From: Roseovarius mucosus
Lineage (GTDB): Bacteria; Pseudomonadota; Alphaproteobacteria; Rhodobacterales; Rhodobacteraceae
Direction of reading: 5' to 3'
Assembly: GCF_002080415.1 (NCBI RefSeq)
Contig: NZ_CP020474.1
Span: 3,361,501 to 3,425,500, forward strand
Length of the DNA stretch: 64,000 bases
Below the pieces are notes generated by a model. That model did not search any database, was not told the origin of the DNA, and saw only the letters and a list, made by a program, of their open reading frames with translations. Numbering within the stretch: the stretch's first letter is position 1; each line of letters opens with the position of its first letter. This document shows positions 10,401-18,953 of the stretch, one piece after another. Made by a program: the position numbers and the translations under genes.

Positions 10401-10842
10401 TGATGGCCCCGCGCAGATGGCCCACGGGGCCGGGCTTTTCATCCTTGAGCACCTTGCCGGTCAGCATCAACGCCCAGGTCGAGGCATTGACCAGCGGCGA
10501 GGTTGAATGCCCCATATGCTTGCCCCAGTCCGAAGGCGCGATCTTGTCCTCGATCAGCGCGTCGATCGTGTCAGCATCGGGCACGCGCAAAAGCGCCTCT
10601 GCCAGACACATGAGCGCGATGCCCTCATCTGTCGAGAGACCATATTCCGCCAAAAACACCTCCATCAGTCCCGGGCTCGATTGCCCGCGGATGGACCGAA
10701 CAAGCGCGGCACCGCGCGCGCAGATCCGCGCCCGGTCTGCCTCAGAGAGGTTTGCGGCAGCGGTCAGGCGTGCCAATGTCTCGCTCTCATCTGCATAGGT
10801 GGCAAACTCGATGGCGCGGCGGATATCGGTGTCGTATGGCAT
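7411..10842 (-). CDS. putA: Bifunctional proline dehydrogenase/L-glutamate gamma-semialdehyde dehydrogenase
   Basis: A 1143-residue PutA that oxidises proline to glutamate in two steps. The N-terminal half is the FAD-dependent proline dehydrogenase barrel (VKLSALHPRYE, VRLVKGAYWDTE, FATHNAHT); the second half is the NAD-dependent aldehyde dehydrogenase with Glu761 (AETGG) and catalytic Cys795 (SAGQRCS). A C-terminal domain of about 150 residues follows, as in long PutA proteins. No N-terminal ribbon-helix-helix DNA-binding domain is present, consistent with control by the divergent Lrp-type gene. ATG at 10842 follows GGGGATCC; an ATG at 10854 is possible. Confidence 0.97.
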   Translation of the reverse strand: MPYDTDIRRAIEFATYADESETLARLTAAANLSEADRARICARGAALVRSIRGQSSPGLMEVFLAEYGLSTDEGIALMCLAEALLRVPDADTIDALIEDKIAPSDWGKHMGHSTSPLVNASTWALMLTGKVLKDEKPGPVGHLRGAIKRLGEPVIRTAVGRAMKEMGRQFVLGETIQGAMDRAAGMEKKGYSYSYDMLGEAARTDADATRYHLSYSRAITAIANACTQVDIRSNPGISVKLSALHPRYEVAQREQVMAVLVPRLRSLALLAKSAKMGLNIDAEEADRLSLSLDVIETVLEEPALAGWDGFGVVVQAYGQRASHVIDFLYDLATRLDRKIMVRLVKGAYWDTEIKRAQVAGIDGFPVFTSKAATDVSYIANARKLLSMTDRIYPQFATHNAHTAAAILDMGSDKGAFEFQRLHGMGEALHDIILKAEGTRCRIYAPVGAHRDLLAYLVRRLLENGANSSFVNQIVNEDVAPEEVARDPFVAVNDPQPHLPKGPDLFQPERPNSRGFDLRHQPTLDRIEAARAPFAQHRWEAAPLIAGMAAPQTPETVENPADPADMPGTVAWASKADIEAALAAAAPWNAPANARGVILNRVADLYEENYGEIFALLAREAGKSIPDAVAELREAVDFLRYYAANAPEDAPVGTFTCISPWNFPLAIFTGQIAAALAAGNAVLSKPAEQTPLIAHLAVGLMHKAGVPATALQLLPGAGDVGAALTSDARVGGVAFTGSTETALKIRAAMAKHLAPGAPLIAETGGMNAMIVDSTALPEQAVQAIVESAFQSAGQRCSALRCLYVQDDIAPHFLEMLTGAMDALSVGTPWHLSTDCGPVIDEEARAGIAAHIQTARAEGRLLHELKTPNAGTYIAPTLIKVGGIGEIEREIFGPVLHVATFKSGDLDRVIGAINATGYGLTFGLMTRIDDRVQHVTEAVHAGNIYVNRNQIGAIVGSQPFGGEGMSGTGPKAGGPHYLTRFTARAAPEQGEKWTEAMSANAAQKALDAANAAARTPRAALVLPGPTGESNRLTSHVRPALLCMGPGADLAAAQARAVEGLGGVAVIATGRVDPEALVTMGGLSGVIWWGCESEARAYAGAMARRAGPILPLITGLPDTGHALHERHVCVDTTAAGGNAALLSGMS

Positions 10843-10946
10843 GCGGATCCCCATGGTTGGATGGCATATCATAGCATCATTGAACCAGTGACTTTTCCTG
10901 ATTAGAATGAAATCTCAGGTCGGATGGTTTGAATTTGGAGCATATG

Positions 10947-11426
10947 ATGGATCAAAACGAACAGCTTGACCTCGACCGCTTTGACCGGGCGATTCTGCGG
11001 GTTCTGGCAGGGGACGGGCGGATCAGCGTCACCGAGCTGGCGCGCGAGATCGGTCTGTCGAAATCACCCACCCAAGCGCGGCTCAGGCGGCTCGAGCGCG
11101 ATGGCGTCATCACCGGCTACCGCGCGCTTTTTGATCCTATCCGCCTCGGCCTCGATCACGTGAGCTTTGTCGAAGTGCGCCTGCACGACACCCGAGAAGC
11201 GGCCCTGGCAGAATTCAACGCCGCCGTGTCGAAAATCCCCGAGATCGAGCAAGTGCATCTCATTGCAGGCAATTTCGACTACCTTATGAAAATTCGCACG
11301 CAGAGCATGGCTGATTATCGCCGGGTGCTTGCCGAACATATCTCGACCCTGCCGCATCTGGCCAATACCTCGACCTATGTGGCGATGCAGGCGGTCAAGG
11401 AAAATGCGCTCTCGGATGTGATCTGA
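10947..11426 (+). CDS. putR: Lrp/AsnC family regulator, PutR-like
   Basis: A 159-residue regulator with an N-terminal winged HTH ([20 protein letters not shown], residues about 26-45) and a C-terminal Lrp ligand-binding domain. It is divergent from putA with a spacer of about 100 bp; in alphaproteobacteria this arrangement is the proline-responsive activator PutR of putA. GGAG at 10937-10940 fits the ATG at 10947 (spacing 6) better than the adjacent ATG at 10944 or the upstream TTG at 10929. Confidence 0.93.
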   Translation: MDQNEQLDLDRFDRAILRVLAGDGRISVTELAREIGLSKSPTQARLRRLERDGVITGYRALFDPIRLGLDHVSFVEVRLHDTREAALAEFNAAVSKIPEIEQVHLIAGNFDYLMKIRTQSMADYRRVLAEHISTLPHLANTSTYVAMQAVKENALSDVI

Positions 11427-11496
11427 TCCGTGGCGTAGGCCCGGCTATGGCTTTACACCTCCGTCAAAGCGGATATTGTCCGCCCGCGCCCCTCGT

Positions 11497-11582
11497 GCCC
11501 GCGTGGTGGAATGGTAGACACATGAGACTTAAAATCTCCCGGCCGTATGGCCGTGCCGGTTCGAGTCCGGCCGCGGGCACCA
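11497..11582 (+). tRNA. tRNA-Leu (anticodon UAA)
   Basis: The acceptor stem GCCCGCG pairs with CGCGGGC, followed by discriminator A and an encoded CCA at the end. The anticodon loop is CTTAAAA with TAA at 11530-11532. A long variable arm (CCCGGCCGTATGGCCGTG) and the T arm GGTTCGAGTCC identify a class II leucine tRNA. Accessory sequence begins directly behind it, so its 3' end is a possible integration site. Confidence 0.97.
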
Positions 11583-11997
11583 TGATCATAACATAGGCCG
11601 TTGTTTTGCGTGGATAAAGCCACCCTGCTTTCTCTGCTCATACCCCAATTTAAGCACCTTCTGCGCGCGGCTTTACGCCCCGTGCGAGGCACGCACCGCG
11701 CCAGCCGCCTGTGCAGCGTTGCTGGCATTTCGGTTGGCGGGCAGAGGGTGCCAAGTTCAGATGCATGCCTGCTTAGCGAAAACATAGGCTTGATGGTCGC
11801 GAGTGCGCTTTGCCCCGAGGGATGTGTGGAGTTTAGCTGTCTGGCAACAGGTAATCTGCCGGGTGGCAGGGGGCGATTGGACTGATTGGCATCGGTCTTG
11901 GGACGCGTCGTGCGGCATCGGCTGGGCCTTTTCCTGCGACATACCTATAACGGATGGTCAACCCTGGTTACCCCATCGAAAAGGCCCCCGCGCAGAG
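11583..11997. other. Intergenic stretch after tRNA-Leu, no gene seen
   Basis: About 415 bp between the tRNA and the converging MATE gene. Short open frames exist on both strands, but none has a ribosome-binding site plus recognisable protein features. No integrase and no second copy of the tRNA 3' end could be found in the window by eye. Confidence 0.6.
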
Positions 11998-13392
11998 TCA
12001 CCGGCGCCTGTGCATCAGGCTCATCAGCCGCGCCTGCCGGTCGAACGGCTTTTCCGGGGGCGGCGCACCTGCCTTGCCGTCCATCATCCGCCGCACCATC
12101 AGCGCCGCAACACCGGCAAAGATCACGCCGCCCACCGCTTGCCCGATCAGCACCCCTGACGCGCCAAACAGCGCACCGCCCGCAAGAACAAAAGGCACGG
12201 TGCCAAGCGTGTGCCGCCCCCAGTTGATCCAGGTAGAGCGGAACGGGTGACCCATGTTGTTGAAGGCCGCGTTCGAGACAAAGATCACCCCGTTGAAGAA
12301 AAACGCCAGCGCCAACGGTCCGCAGAACAGGAGGATCAGGTCGCGCGTCACCCCCTCAGCCCCGAAAAGCGCAATGATGGGCCCGCGCAAGGCAAACAGC
12401 AGCGCCGTCATCGCAAAGGTGAAGAGGGCGCAGAAGAGCAGCCCATCGCGGTAGGCCTGCCGGACCCGGTCCATCCGCCCCGCGCCAAAGTTCTGGCCGA
12501 TCACCGGCCCGATGGCACCCGACAGCGCAAAGATCACGCCGAAGGCCACCGGCGTCATCCGGCCCACGATGGCCATGCCTGCAACCGCCGCCTCGCCGAA
12601 GCTGGCCATGGCGCGGGTGACGACGGCCTGTCCCACGGGCGTCGCCAATTGGGTCAGGATCGCCGGGGCTGCGATGGTCACGATCGGTACGAAGGCGATG
12701 GACATCTCTGGCAGACCGGGCCGCACCAGCCCACCGTGATGGCGAAAGATCGGGATCAGCGCAGTGCCCGCGATCACCAGCCGCGCCGCCACGCTGGCCA
12801 GTGCAGCACCTGTCAGGTCGAGCCCAAGGCCAAAGATCAGGATCGGGTCCAGCACCGCATTGACCAGCGCCCCCCAGATCGTCGCCATCATCGCGCGGCG
12901 TGCGTCGCCATGGGCGCGCAGGATCGCACCGCCCACCATGCCGACGATCAGAAAGGGCAGGCTGGGCACGATGATTTGCAGGTAATGCACCGCGAGATCC
13001 AGCGTCTCGCCCGTAGCCCCCATCAGCGCCGCCAGTCCCGCAAGGTTCAGCCAGACCGTTGCCGCGAAGACCGCGCCAAAAACCACCCCCCAGACAAGCG
13101 CTGCCGCCGCCTGCGCGCGGGCCAGCTCGGCGTCGCCCTGTCCCAGCGCCCGGGCCACCAGTGCGCCCGCCGCAATCGCCATGCCGATGCCAAAGGAGGT
13201 GGTGAAGAACAGGATCGCGCCCGCGTAGCCCACCGCCGCCGCCAGTTCCGCGTTGCCCAGCATCGCGATAAAGACCATGTCGATGAAATCGACTGCGAAG
13301 ACCGCCATCAGACCCACCGACGAGGTCAGCGCCATCACCGTGATATGACGAAAGAGGTTCCCCTCTAGAAAAACCGCGCGTGCTTCGGCCAT
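11998..13392 (-). CDS. MATE family efflux transporter (copy 1)
   Basis: A 464-residue polytopic membrane protein with about twelve hydrophobic helices in two related halves, as in MATE/DinF multidrug and toxin exporters that use proton or sodium gradients. The N-terminal half carries LTSSVGLMAVFAVDFIDMVF and the second half LSGAIGPVIGQNFGAGR, both also present with small changes in the paralogue at 24975-26372. GGAAG precedes the ATG. The C terminus is basic and unstructured. Substrate unknown. Confidence 0.93.
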   Translation of the reverse strand: MAEARAVFLEGNLFRHITVMALTSSVGLMAVFAVDFIDMVFIAMLGNAELAAAVGYAGAILFFTTSFGIGMAIAAGALVARALGQGDAELARAQAAAALVWGVVFGAVFAATVWLNLAGLAALMGATGETLDLAVHYLQIIVPSLPFLIVGMVGGAILRAHGDARRAMMATIWGALVNAVLDPILIFGLGLDLTGAALASVAARLVIAGTALIPIFRHHGGLVRPGLPEMSIAFVPIVTIAAPAILTQLATPVGQAVVTRAMASFGEAAVAGMAIVGRMTPVAFGVIFALSGAIGPVIGQNFGAGRMDRVRQAYRDGLLFCALFTFAMTALLFALRGPIIALFGAEGVTRDLILLFCGPLALAFFFNGVIFVSNAAFNNMGHPFRSTWINWGRHTLGTVPFVLAGGALFGASGVLIGQAVGGVIFAGVAALMVRRMMDGKAGAPPPEKPFDRQARLMSLMHRRR

Positions 13393-13799
13393 AGGGCTTC
13401 CGATTGATTGATGGATCGCCGCCCGAAAATGAGCCGTTCCAGATGCTAAGTTCCGTGCCCCATCAGAACACTATTCAAACGTGATCTGAAATAGGCAAAT
13501 GAAGCAGCCCAAGCCTATCGGACAAGGCCTGACTGGCCAAGGCTGATATCAAGAGCGGCGCCGATAGTGTGAAGATCGAGAGTGTTGGTTTCGCGGCTCC
13601 AAATCGGCCGAGGGCACATACCCGAGCTTGTCCCGGTGAGCGCAAAGATTTCTGTTTGGCATGGGTAAGTCCATTGAAGAAAACAAAGACTTTCATCGGA
13701 TTACGCCCTTCGATCATAAATAGGATCACCAAGTATATATTGGCAAACAATCCATTCATGGCCTCGTGAAACGCTCGCAATCTCGACGGTTCAAACACC
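13393..13799. other. Intergenic stretch, no convincing gene
   Basis: About 400 bp between the MATE gene and a gene remnant, slightly more AT-rich than its neighbours. A 107-codon frame on the minus strand (13475-13798, GTG start) abuts the stop of the NTF2/SnoaL remnant but has no recognisable domain and no clear ribosome-binding site. Confidence 0.5.
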
Positions 13800-13973
13800 C
13801 TATTCGGCGCTCTGGTCTTGAGCCGCTTGGTTCGCGGTTGCCCTGCGGCGCGCGGCTTCTTCGCCCAGCTTTATGATGGCAGCTATCGCGCGGATCATCA
13901 CCACAAGGTCCGCTATCTTGCCAGCCTCATCAAAGCGGATGATGTCTATGCCCGTGAACGCAGTTTCCCCACC
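13800..13973 (-). pseudogene. C-terminal remnant of an NTF2/SnoaL-like protein
   Basis: This minus-strand frame encodes about 57 residues ending at the TAG at 13800, including FTGIDIIRFDEAGKIADL and VVMIR. That is the typical last-two-strands pattern of nuclear-transport-factor-2/SnoaL-like proteins (G-D-hydrophobic-R-F-D-x-x-G-K-I). No start codon or N-terminal half is present; upstream the frame is replaced by the end of the isochorismatase gene, with which it overlaps by 28 bp. It looks like a gene cut by recombination. Confidence 0.65.
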
Positions 13974-14575
13974 ACCTCTGCCGTGGTGAGAATGGCGTGG
14001 GCATAGGTTGGGCCGTTGATCTCATGCGCGGCATGCAGCGCATCCGGGGACAAGGCCGCCGTTGCGTCGCGAACAAGGGTCACATGATAGCCAAGTTCGG
14101 CCGCATACCGGGCTGACGCTTCGATGCAGGTATTGGCGATCGCCCCGATAAAGATGACATGGGTGATGCCGCGTTGGCGCAGCTGCACATCAAGGTCGGT
14201 ATTGGCAAAGCTGGAGGCGCCCCAGTGTTCCTTGACGACAATGTCGCCGTGGTCGGGGCCGAATCCCTCATACCAGTCACCGCCCCTGCTCCCCTCGGCG
14301 AACATCTTGTGGTCATGCGCCGCCGCCTGAAACGGCGTCAGGTGTGCCCACCCCTCGAAATCGCCAGTGCGGTGGCGGTGATGGGGCAGGATGAAGATCG
14401 GATGTCCGGCCTCTCGCACGGCCGCGCGGATCTTGATCAGGTTGGCATGCAGATCAACGGTTTTCGAGACCTCGCTGAGGGCGGGCCACATCTTGCCATC
14501 CTCGGCGAGGAAATCGTTATAGGGATCGACGCAAAGAAGCGCTGTGCGGCCTTGGGGATAGATGGTTTCGTCCAT
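13946..14575 (-). CDS. Isochorismatase-family cysteine hydrolase
   Basis: A 209-residue alpha/beta hydrolase-like enzyme. The candidate triad is Asp17 (LCVDPYNDF), Lys115 (VVKEHWGASSF) and Cys150 (IANTCIEASARYA), matching the D-K-C arrangement of isochorismatase/nicotinamidase relatives. These cleave C-N or C-O bonds of small amides or carbamates; the substrate is unknown. AAGGAAA precedes the ATG. It is 123 bp downstream of the molybdenum hydroxylase large subunit on the same strand and may be cotranscribed. The last residues (KLRSRA) come from the junction with the NTF2-like remnant. Confidence 0.88.
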   Translation of the reverse strand: MDETIYPQGRTALLCVDPYNDFLAEDGKMWPALSEVSKTVDLHANLIKIRAAVREAGHPIFILPHHRHRTGDFEGWAHLTPFQAAAHDHKMFAEGSRGGDWYEGFGPDHGDIVVKEHWGASSFANTDLDVQLRQRGITHVIFIGAIANTCIEASARYAAELGYHVTLVRDATAALSPDALHAAHEINGPTYAHAILTTAEVVGKLRSRA

Positions 14576-14698
14576 GGGTTTTCCTTTTCGTTCGCGTCAG
14601 GCGGGACTGTCCCGCGCGTTATTTGATCTGGGATAAGGGTTGGGGCCGCCAGAATGCGCAGCAGGCATGCTGGTGCCGCTTCAAGGGCGTGAGCGCTC

Positions 14699-16942
14699 TC
14701 ATGCGAAACTGATGAATTTGCTGAACGGCATTTCGCGCAGGCGTCGGCCCGTCGCGGCAAAGATTGCATCGGCGAGGGCAGGGGCGGCGGGCGCGGTCGC
14801 GGGCTCGCCCAAACCGCGCACCCGCTCGGCGCGCCCCAAAAGCTGCGTGTGGAAGCGCGGCGTCTGGTGCAGGCGCATTCCCTCGAAGGCATCGAAATTG
14901 GTCTGCAGCACGGCGTGGTTTTCGTAGGTCAGTTCGCAGTTCATCGCATGGCCAAGGCCAAAGATCGCGGCCCCGGTCAATTGCGCCTCGGCGTTCGCGG
15001 GGTCAAAGACGGTGCCGCAATCGGCGGCGATCCAGACCTCGTCGATGCGGATGCCCCGCTCGGTCAGGGTCACGTCAAGAACCTCGGCCACGGGCACGCC
15101 GTGGGTATGCGCAAAGGCGATGCCTCGCCCGCGCCCCGGCCCGATGTCAGCGCCCGCCCAGTTCGCCATCTCGCCCACCGCCTCGAGCACGCGGCGGCTA
15201 TCGGGGTCGGCGATCAGGCGCAGCCGTTCCTCCAAGGGGTCGGCACCGGCGGCATGGATCAATTCGGACAGGAAACTTTCGTGAAAGAAGGTATTGGAGC
15301 AGGCCCCGGGCGAGCGCCACGACCCGACCGGTATCATCTGCGGCGCGGCATAGCCGGTGACGCGATAGTTGGGGATGGCATAGGGTTGGTCGAAGGCCCC
15401 CCAGACCAGCATCGTGTCGGGCCCCGGCGGCACGCTGGAGATGCGCCCGAACCAGGACGAGATGAGCGAGGGGCTGACGCTGTCGAGATCATAGGCCAGC
15501 ACCCGGCCATTCCCCACCGCGCCCCGGCCAACAGCCATGTGCAGGGGGCGGGGATAATCGTGCGTCATGTCCTCCTCTCGGCTCCAGGTAGTCTTGATCG
15601 GCGTGCCGGGCATGGTTGCGGCGATCTGGATCGCCTGCACCACATAGTCATGGTCGAGCCTGCGACCGAAACTGCCGCCTGCGGGCAGGGCATGAAGTGT
15701 GACCTGCGACGGATCGAGGCCGGTCAGCGCCACCGCTGCATCGCGCACCACGGCGGGGATCTGCGTTGCAGTCCAGATCTGCACGCTGTCCGCTTCGACC
15801 AGCACCGTCGCGCTAAGCGGCTCGAGCGCGGCATGGGCGAGGAAGGGCGTGCGGTATTCCGCCTCGATCACGGTGGCCCCGGCGAGCGCCGCCTCGACAT
15901 CGCCGTCGTCGCGCAGGCGGCTGTTGCGAAACGCGTCCGTGCGGGCAGCTGACAGCGCCTGCCACATCTCGGCGGAACTGGCGGGATGGTCGGGGGGCAG
16001 CCAATCGACCTCTAGCGCCTGCGCCGCCTGAAACGCGAACCAAGTGTTGTCGGCAATGACCGCCAGCCCCTCGTTTACCGCAACGACCGCGCGCACGCCC
16101 TGCATCGCAAGCGCTGCATCGGCGTTATAACCCGCCATGGCCCCACCACGCCCCGGGTTCGCGCGCACAGTGGCGTGCAGCATGCCGGGCAGCACCACGT
16201 CGATGCCATAATCCTGCGTGCCGGTTGATTTCGCTACGATGTCGAGGCGCTGATAGGGTTTGCCCAAGCGCGTCCAGTCGGAGGCAGGGCGCAGCGTTAC
16301 GTCGGCGACAGGCGCGATGGCCGCCGCCTCGCCGGCAAGCTCGGTGTAGGGAATGCGCGTGCCGTCCGGCAAAACAACTTGCCCGGCCTTGGTCCGAAGG
16401 TCGGCGCGCTGCACGCCCGTGCGCGCCGATGCGGCGGCCTTGAGGGTTTCGCGGGCAGTGGCACCAGCGAGGCGCAGGGTTTCGTGCAGATCAGCAACCG
16501 ATGACGAACCGCCGGTGAATTGAGAGCCGGTCAGGCGTGCGACGTTCCTCATCACGTCGCGCATAGTGTTGGCCACCGCCCCATGCTCCCATGCCGGGAA
16601 GGGCATGCTTTCACCCACGATGACGCCGTTGAAATAGGCCTGATGTGGCTGGCCGGGGTCGAGCGTGGCGGTGGCCGGGTCGATGTCCAACTCCTCGGCA
16701 ATCAGCATGGCTTGGGTCGAGGCGATGCCTTGGCCCACATCGGCGCGCGGCACGATCAACGTGATGCCTTGCGGTGTGATCTTGACGAAAGGGGTTAATG
16801 CGGCCTCGCCCTGTGCCAGACCGTCAAGCAAAGGATTAGCGATCGGGCGGGACACGAAATAGGCCCCGAAGGCGACCCCGCCCAGAATGGCGGCGGATCC
16901 GATCAGGAAGCTGCGGCGGGCGATGGTTCTGGCGCGGCCCAT
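14699..16942 (-). CDS. Molybdopterin-dependent oxidoreductase large subunit (Tat-exported, IorB-like)
   Basis: A 747-residue xanthine dehydrogenase/aldehyde oxidoreductase-type subunit that hydroxylates N-heterocycles or aldehydes at a molybdenum cofactor. The N terminus is a twin-arginine signal or anchor (IARRSFLIGSAAILGG), and the catalytic glutamate is Glu713 in GLGEPA. PAGGSFGRR and VGSWRSPGACSN are cofactor-binding segments. The short, single-polypeptide layout with a Tat signal matches the isoquinoline 1-oxidoreductase beta-subunit group rather than cytoplasmic xanthine dehydrogenase. GTGAGGG precedes the ATG, which starts 3 bp after the small-subunit stop. Confidence 0.92.
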   Translation of the reverse strand: MGRARTIARRSFLIGSAAILGGVAFGAYFVSRPIANPLLDGLAQGEAALTPFVKITPQGITLIVPRADVGQGIASTQAMLIAEELDIDPATATLDPGQPHQAYFNGVIVGESMPFPAWEHGAVANTMRDVMRNVARLTGSQFTGGSSSVADLHETLRLAGATARETLKAAASARTGVQRADLRTKAGQVVLPDGTRIPYTELAGEAAAIAPVADVTLRPASDWTRLGKPYQRLDIVAKSTGTQDYGIDVVLPGMLHATVRANPGRGGAMAGYNADAALAMQGVRAVVAVNEGLAVIADNTWFAFQAAQALEVDWLPPDHPASSAEMWQALSAARTDAFRNSRLRDDGDVEAALAGATVIEAEYRTPFLAHAALEPLSATVLVEADSVQIWTATQIPAVVRDAAVALTGLDPSQVTLHALPAGGSFGRRLDHDYVVQAIQIAATMPGTPIKTTWSREEDMTHDYPRPLHMAVGRGAVGNGRVLAYDLDSVSPSLISSWFGRISSVPPGPDTMLVWGAFDQPYAIPNYRVTGYAAPQMIPVGSWRSPGACSNTFFHESFLSELIHAAGADPLEERLRLIADPDSRRVLEAVGEMANWAGADIGPGRGRGIAFAHTHGVPVAEVLDVTLTERGIRIDEVWIAADCGTVFDPANAEAQLTGAAIFGLGHAMNCELTYENHAVLQTNFDAFEGMRLHQTPRFHTQLLGRAERVRGLGEPATAPAAPALADAIFAATGRRLREMPFSKFISFA

Positions 16943-16945
16943 CCC

Positions 16946-17404
16946 TCACACTTCCCGCATCGCGCTGGCCGCGGCGTGGACAGCGGCGCGGATGCGCGGG
17001 TAGGTCCCGCAGCGGCACAGGTTGCCCGACATCGCGGCGTCGATATCGTCATCGGATGGCTCGGGATTGCGGGCCAGAAGATCGGCGGCCTGCATGATCT
17101 GGCCGGATTGGCAGTACCCGCATTGCGCCACCTGATGCGTGATCCATGCCGCCTGCACCGCATGCAGAGCGCCGGGCCTTCCCAGCCCCTCGATCGTTGT
17201 GACGTCTGCCCAGACATCGCCCAAGGACACCTGACAGGAGCGCACGGCATCGCCGCCAATATGGACCGTACAAGCACCGCAGAGCGCGATGCCACATCCG
17301 TACTTCACACTCGTTACGTTCAGCCCGTCCCGCAGAACCCAAAGAAGGGGCATGTCAGATGGTAAATCAACATCATGACTTTTACCGTTCACCGTGAGTA
17401 GCAT
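16946..17404 (-). CDS. (2Fe-2S)-binding small subunit of the molybdenum hydroxylase (IorA-like)
   Basis: A 152-residue electron-transfer subunit with two iron-sulfur sites. The plant-type ferredoxin cluster is [12 protein letters not shown] plus a downstream cysteine (RSCQV); the second, helical cluster is [10 protein letters not shown] with [19 protein letters not shown] precedes the ATG. It is the first gene of the small-large operon. No FAD subunit and no XdhC/CoxI-type maturation gene lies alongside; electrons may pass to a cytochrome. Confidence 0.93.
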   Translation of the reverse strand: MLLTVNGKSHDVDLPSDMPLLWVLRDGLNVTSVKYGCGIALCGACTVHIGGDAVRSCQVSLGDVWADVTTIEGLGRPGALHAVQAAWITHQVAQCGYCQSGQIMQAADLLARNPEPSDDDIDAAMSGNLCRCGTYPRIRAAVHAAASAMREV

Positions 17405-17590
17405 GTTTCACTCCAATCGGTTCGTGGACGTGGCGTGACACCGCGCGCCCTGAGAGTGTAAATCCAGCACTTAGCAAGAGCGACATGCAGATGTGGTCAA
17501 TCACTGGCAAATCGGGTCAGACGGCCCTGCGGATATGGTCTTGGTCTTTGCCCCGTGGCATAAATGGCCAACTCCTCAAGGACCAAGCCG

Positions 17591-18592
17591 ATGGACAGCC
17601 CACAGACCTATTCCCTTTTCATGGGAACCGACGTGTCTTGCCGGATCCTTGGCATCGATCCGCAGGTGATGCTCGAGACGGCAGGTCTGGCCAACCTTGC
17701 GCAGGACCGCAGCGAATTGCGCGTGACGGCTGGCCAGTATTTCGACGCCTGGAACACCATTGCACGTCTCTCGCCCCGTCGCGATTTCGTCCCTTATCTG
17801 GGTGTCGCGATTTCCCGGGGTCCGGTGATCCCGGTTTTTTTCACCCTTTCCTGTGCCCCAAACCTGGAAACAGGCCTGACGCGCCTGGCACAATTCAAGT
17901 CCCTACTGGGTCCGACCCGGATGCAGGTGTTCAAGGATGGCCAGCTCTTGCGCGCAGAGTATGACAGCGTCGATATCCATAGTCCGATGCCACCCAGCCT
18001 TGGCGCCTTGCAGCTTGTCTGCATGCTGGAAAACATTCGGGGGGCCACCGCTCATTTTGTTTGCCCGGTTGCGGCGGGGTTCGACGGCTCAGAAGAGGAA
18101 AGGCGACAGATCGCGAGCCATCTGGGGATCATGCCCGAGCGGTCGGCTACAACCTTTGTCACCTTTTCGCCAGAGGACGCGAAACGCCGTTTCATTTCCG
18201 AAAACCCCGCCCTTTGGGCGGATGTAGAGGCAGACCTGAAGCTACAGCTGGCGGCCCAGAATGATCCTTTGCCCGCCGCCGCGCGGGTGCGGGCAGCATT
18301 GGCCGATCTGATGCTATCTGGGCGCACAGGTGCCGAAGACGTTGCCATCTCTCTTGGGATCAGCCGCAGCACGCTGCAACGCCGCCTGCGGCAGGAAAAG
18401 ACGTCTTTTCAAGCAGAGTTAGATGCGACACGGCGGGATATTGCGATTAGGTATCTGACCAAGACAACCCTTGGCGTAGACGCGATCGCACTTGTGTTGG
18501 CCTACCGCGATGCCAGTAGCTTTTCGAGAAGCTTTCGGCGGTGGACAGGCCAGGCACCCGGTGCCTTTCGTCAGGCAAGACGCCGTGGGTAA
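17591..18592 (+). CDS. AraC family transcriptional regulator (OruR/ArgR-type)
   Basis: A 333-residue regulator with an N-terminal arabinose-binding-like domain of the PF12625 type (residues about 15-190) and a C-terminal double HTH (AEDVAISLGISRSTLQRRL and ALVLAYRDASSFSRSFRR). It is divergent from the molybdenum hydroxylase operon, which makes that operon its likely target. ATG at 17591 has AAGGA eight bases upstream; the earlier ATG at 17564 has no good site. A single GCAAGAGCG box lies upstream at 17474, without the paired second box seen at the 29-57 kb promoters. Confidence 0.9.
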   Translation: MDSPQTYSLFMGTDVSCRILGIDPQVMLETAGLANLAQDRSELRVTAGQYFDAWNTIARLSPRRDFVPYLGVAISRGPVIPVFFTLSCAPNLETGLTRLAQFKSLLGPTRMQVFKDGQLLRAEYDSVDIHSPMPPSLGALQLVCMLENIRGATAHFVCPVAAGFDGSEEERRQIASHLGIMPERSATTFVTFSPEDAKRRFISENPALWADVEADLKLQLAAQNDPLPAAARVRAALADLMLSGRTGAEDVAISLGISRSTLQRRLRQEKTSFQAELDATRRDIAIRYLTKTTLGVDAIALVLAYRDASSFSRSFRRWTGQAPGAFRQARRRG

Positions 18593-18953
18593 ACACGGGT
18601 TTGGTGACATTAAGCAAGGCCGCCGCCGGTGATCGATTTGATGGCGCAATCGCGTCTCTGGGGCGAGGCAGTGCAACATGGACATGCCGCGTAACCATCA
18701 GGCTTTATTTCCCATTATTTGCCTTCAAAGGTCGAGCCTTGCCGAATGACCTTGATGACCCGAGCGCCACAAGCGGCTTGCCCGGTGACGCGACACAGGT
18801 CTGATGCGCGAACCTGACGGTTCGAGCTTGGCGCAGCCTTGATCTGGTCGTGCAACGTGTTCTCGCGTGGTTCCTGAGCCAACTGACGATGACGTGCGGA
18901 TCAGGATCAAAACGGAATTCGACCGGGGCGCAGTGTCGAGACTGGTCGTTGCA
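18593..18953. other. Intergenic stretch with an unassigned coding-like fragment
   Basis: About 360 bp between converging genes. On the minus strand an open stretch of 61 codons (18715-18900) ends in VIRQGSTFEGK before a TAA and contains CRVTGQAACGARVIK. It has no ATG or GTG start and an in-frame TGA just upstream, so it may be a decayed gene end. I do not recognise it. Nothing else is seen. Confidence 0.45.

Noticed and set aside
12211..13368. Long open frame of 385 codons on the plus strand.
   Set aside because: It is antisense to the MATE gene; its composition (many Asp, His, Arg, Gln) is the usual mirror of hydrophobic GC-rich codons.
13475..13798. 107-codon frame with GTG start after the NTF2-like remnant.
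   Set aside because: No domain, weak start context; it may be chance in a short AT-richer stretch.
17474..17483. GCAAGAGCGA before the OruR-type AraC gene.
   Set aside because: Only one box is present; position 21 is TGGT and no spacing to a -10 fits, so chance is likely.
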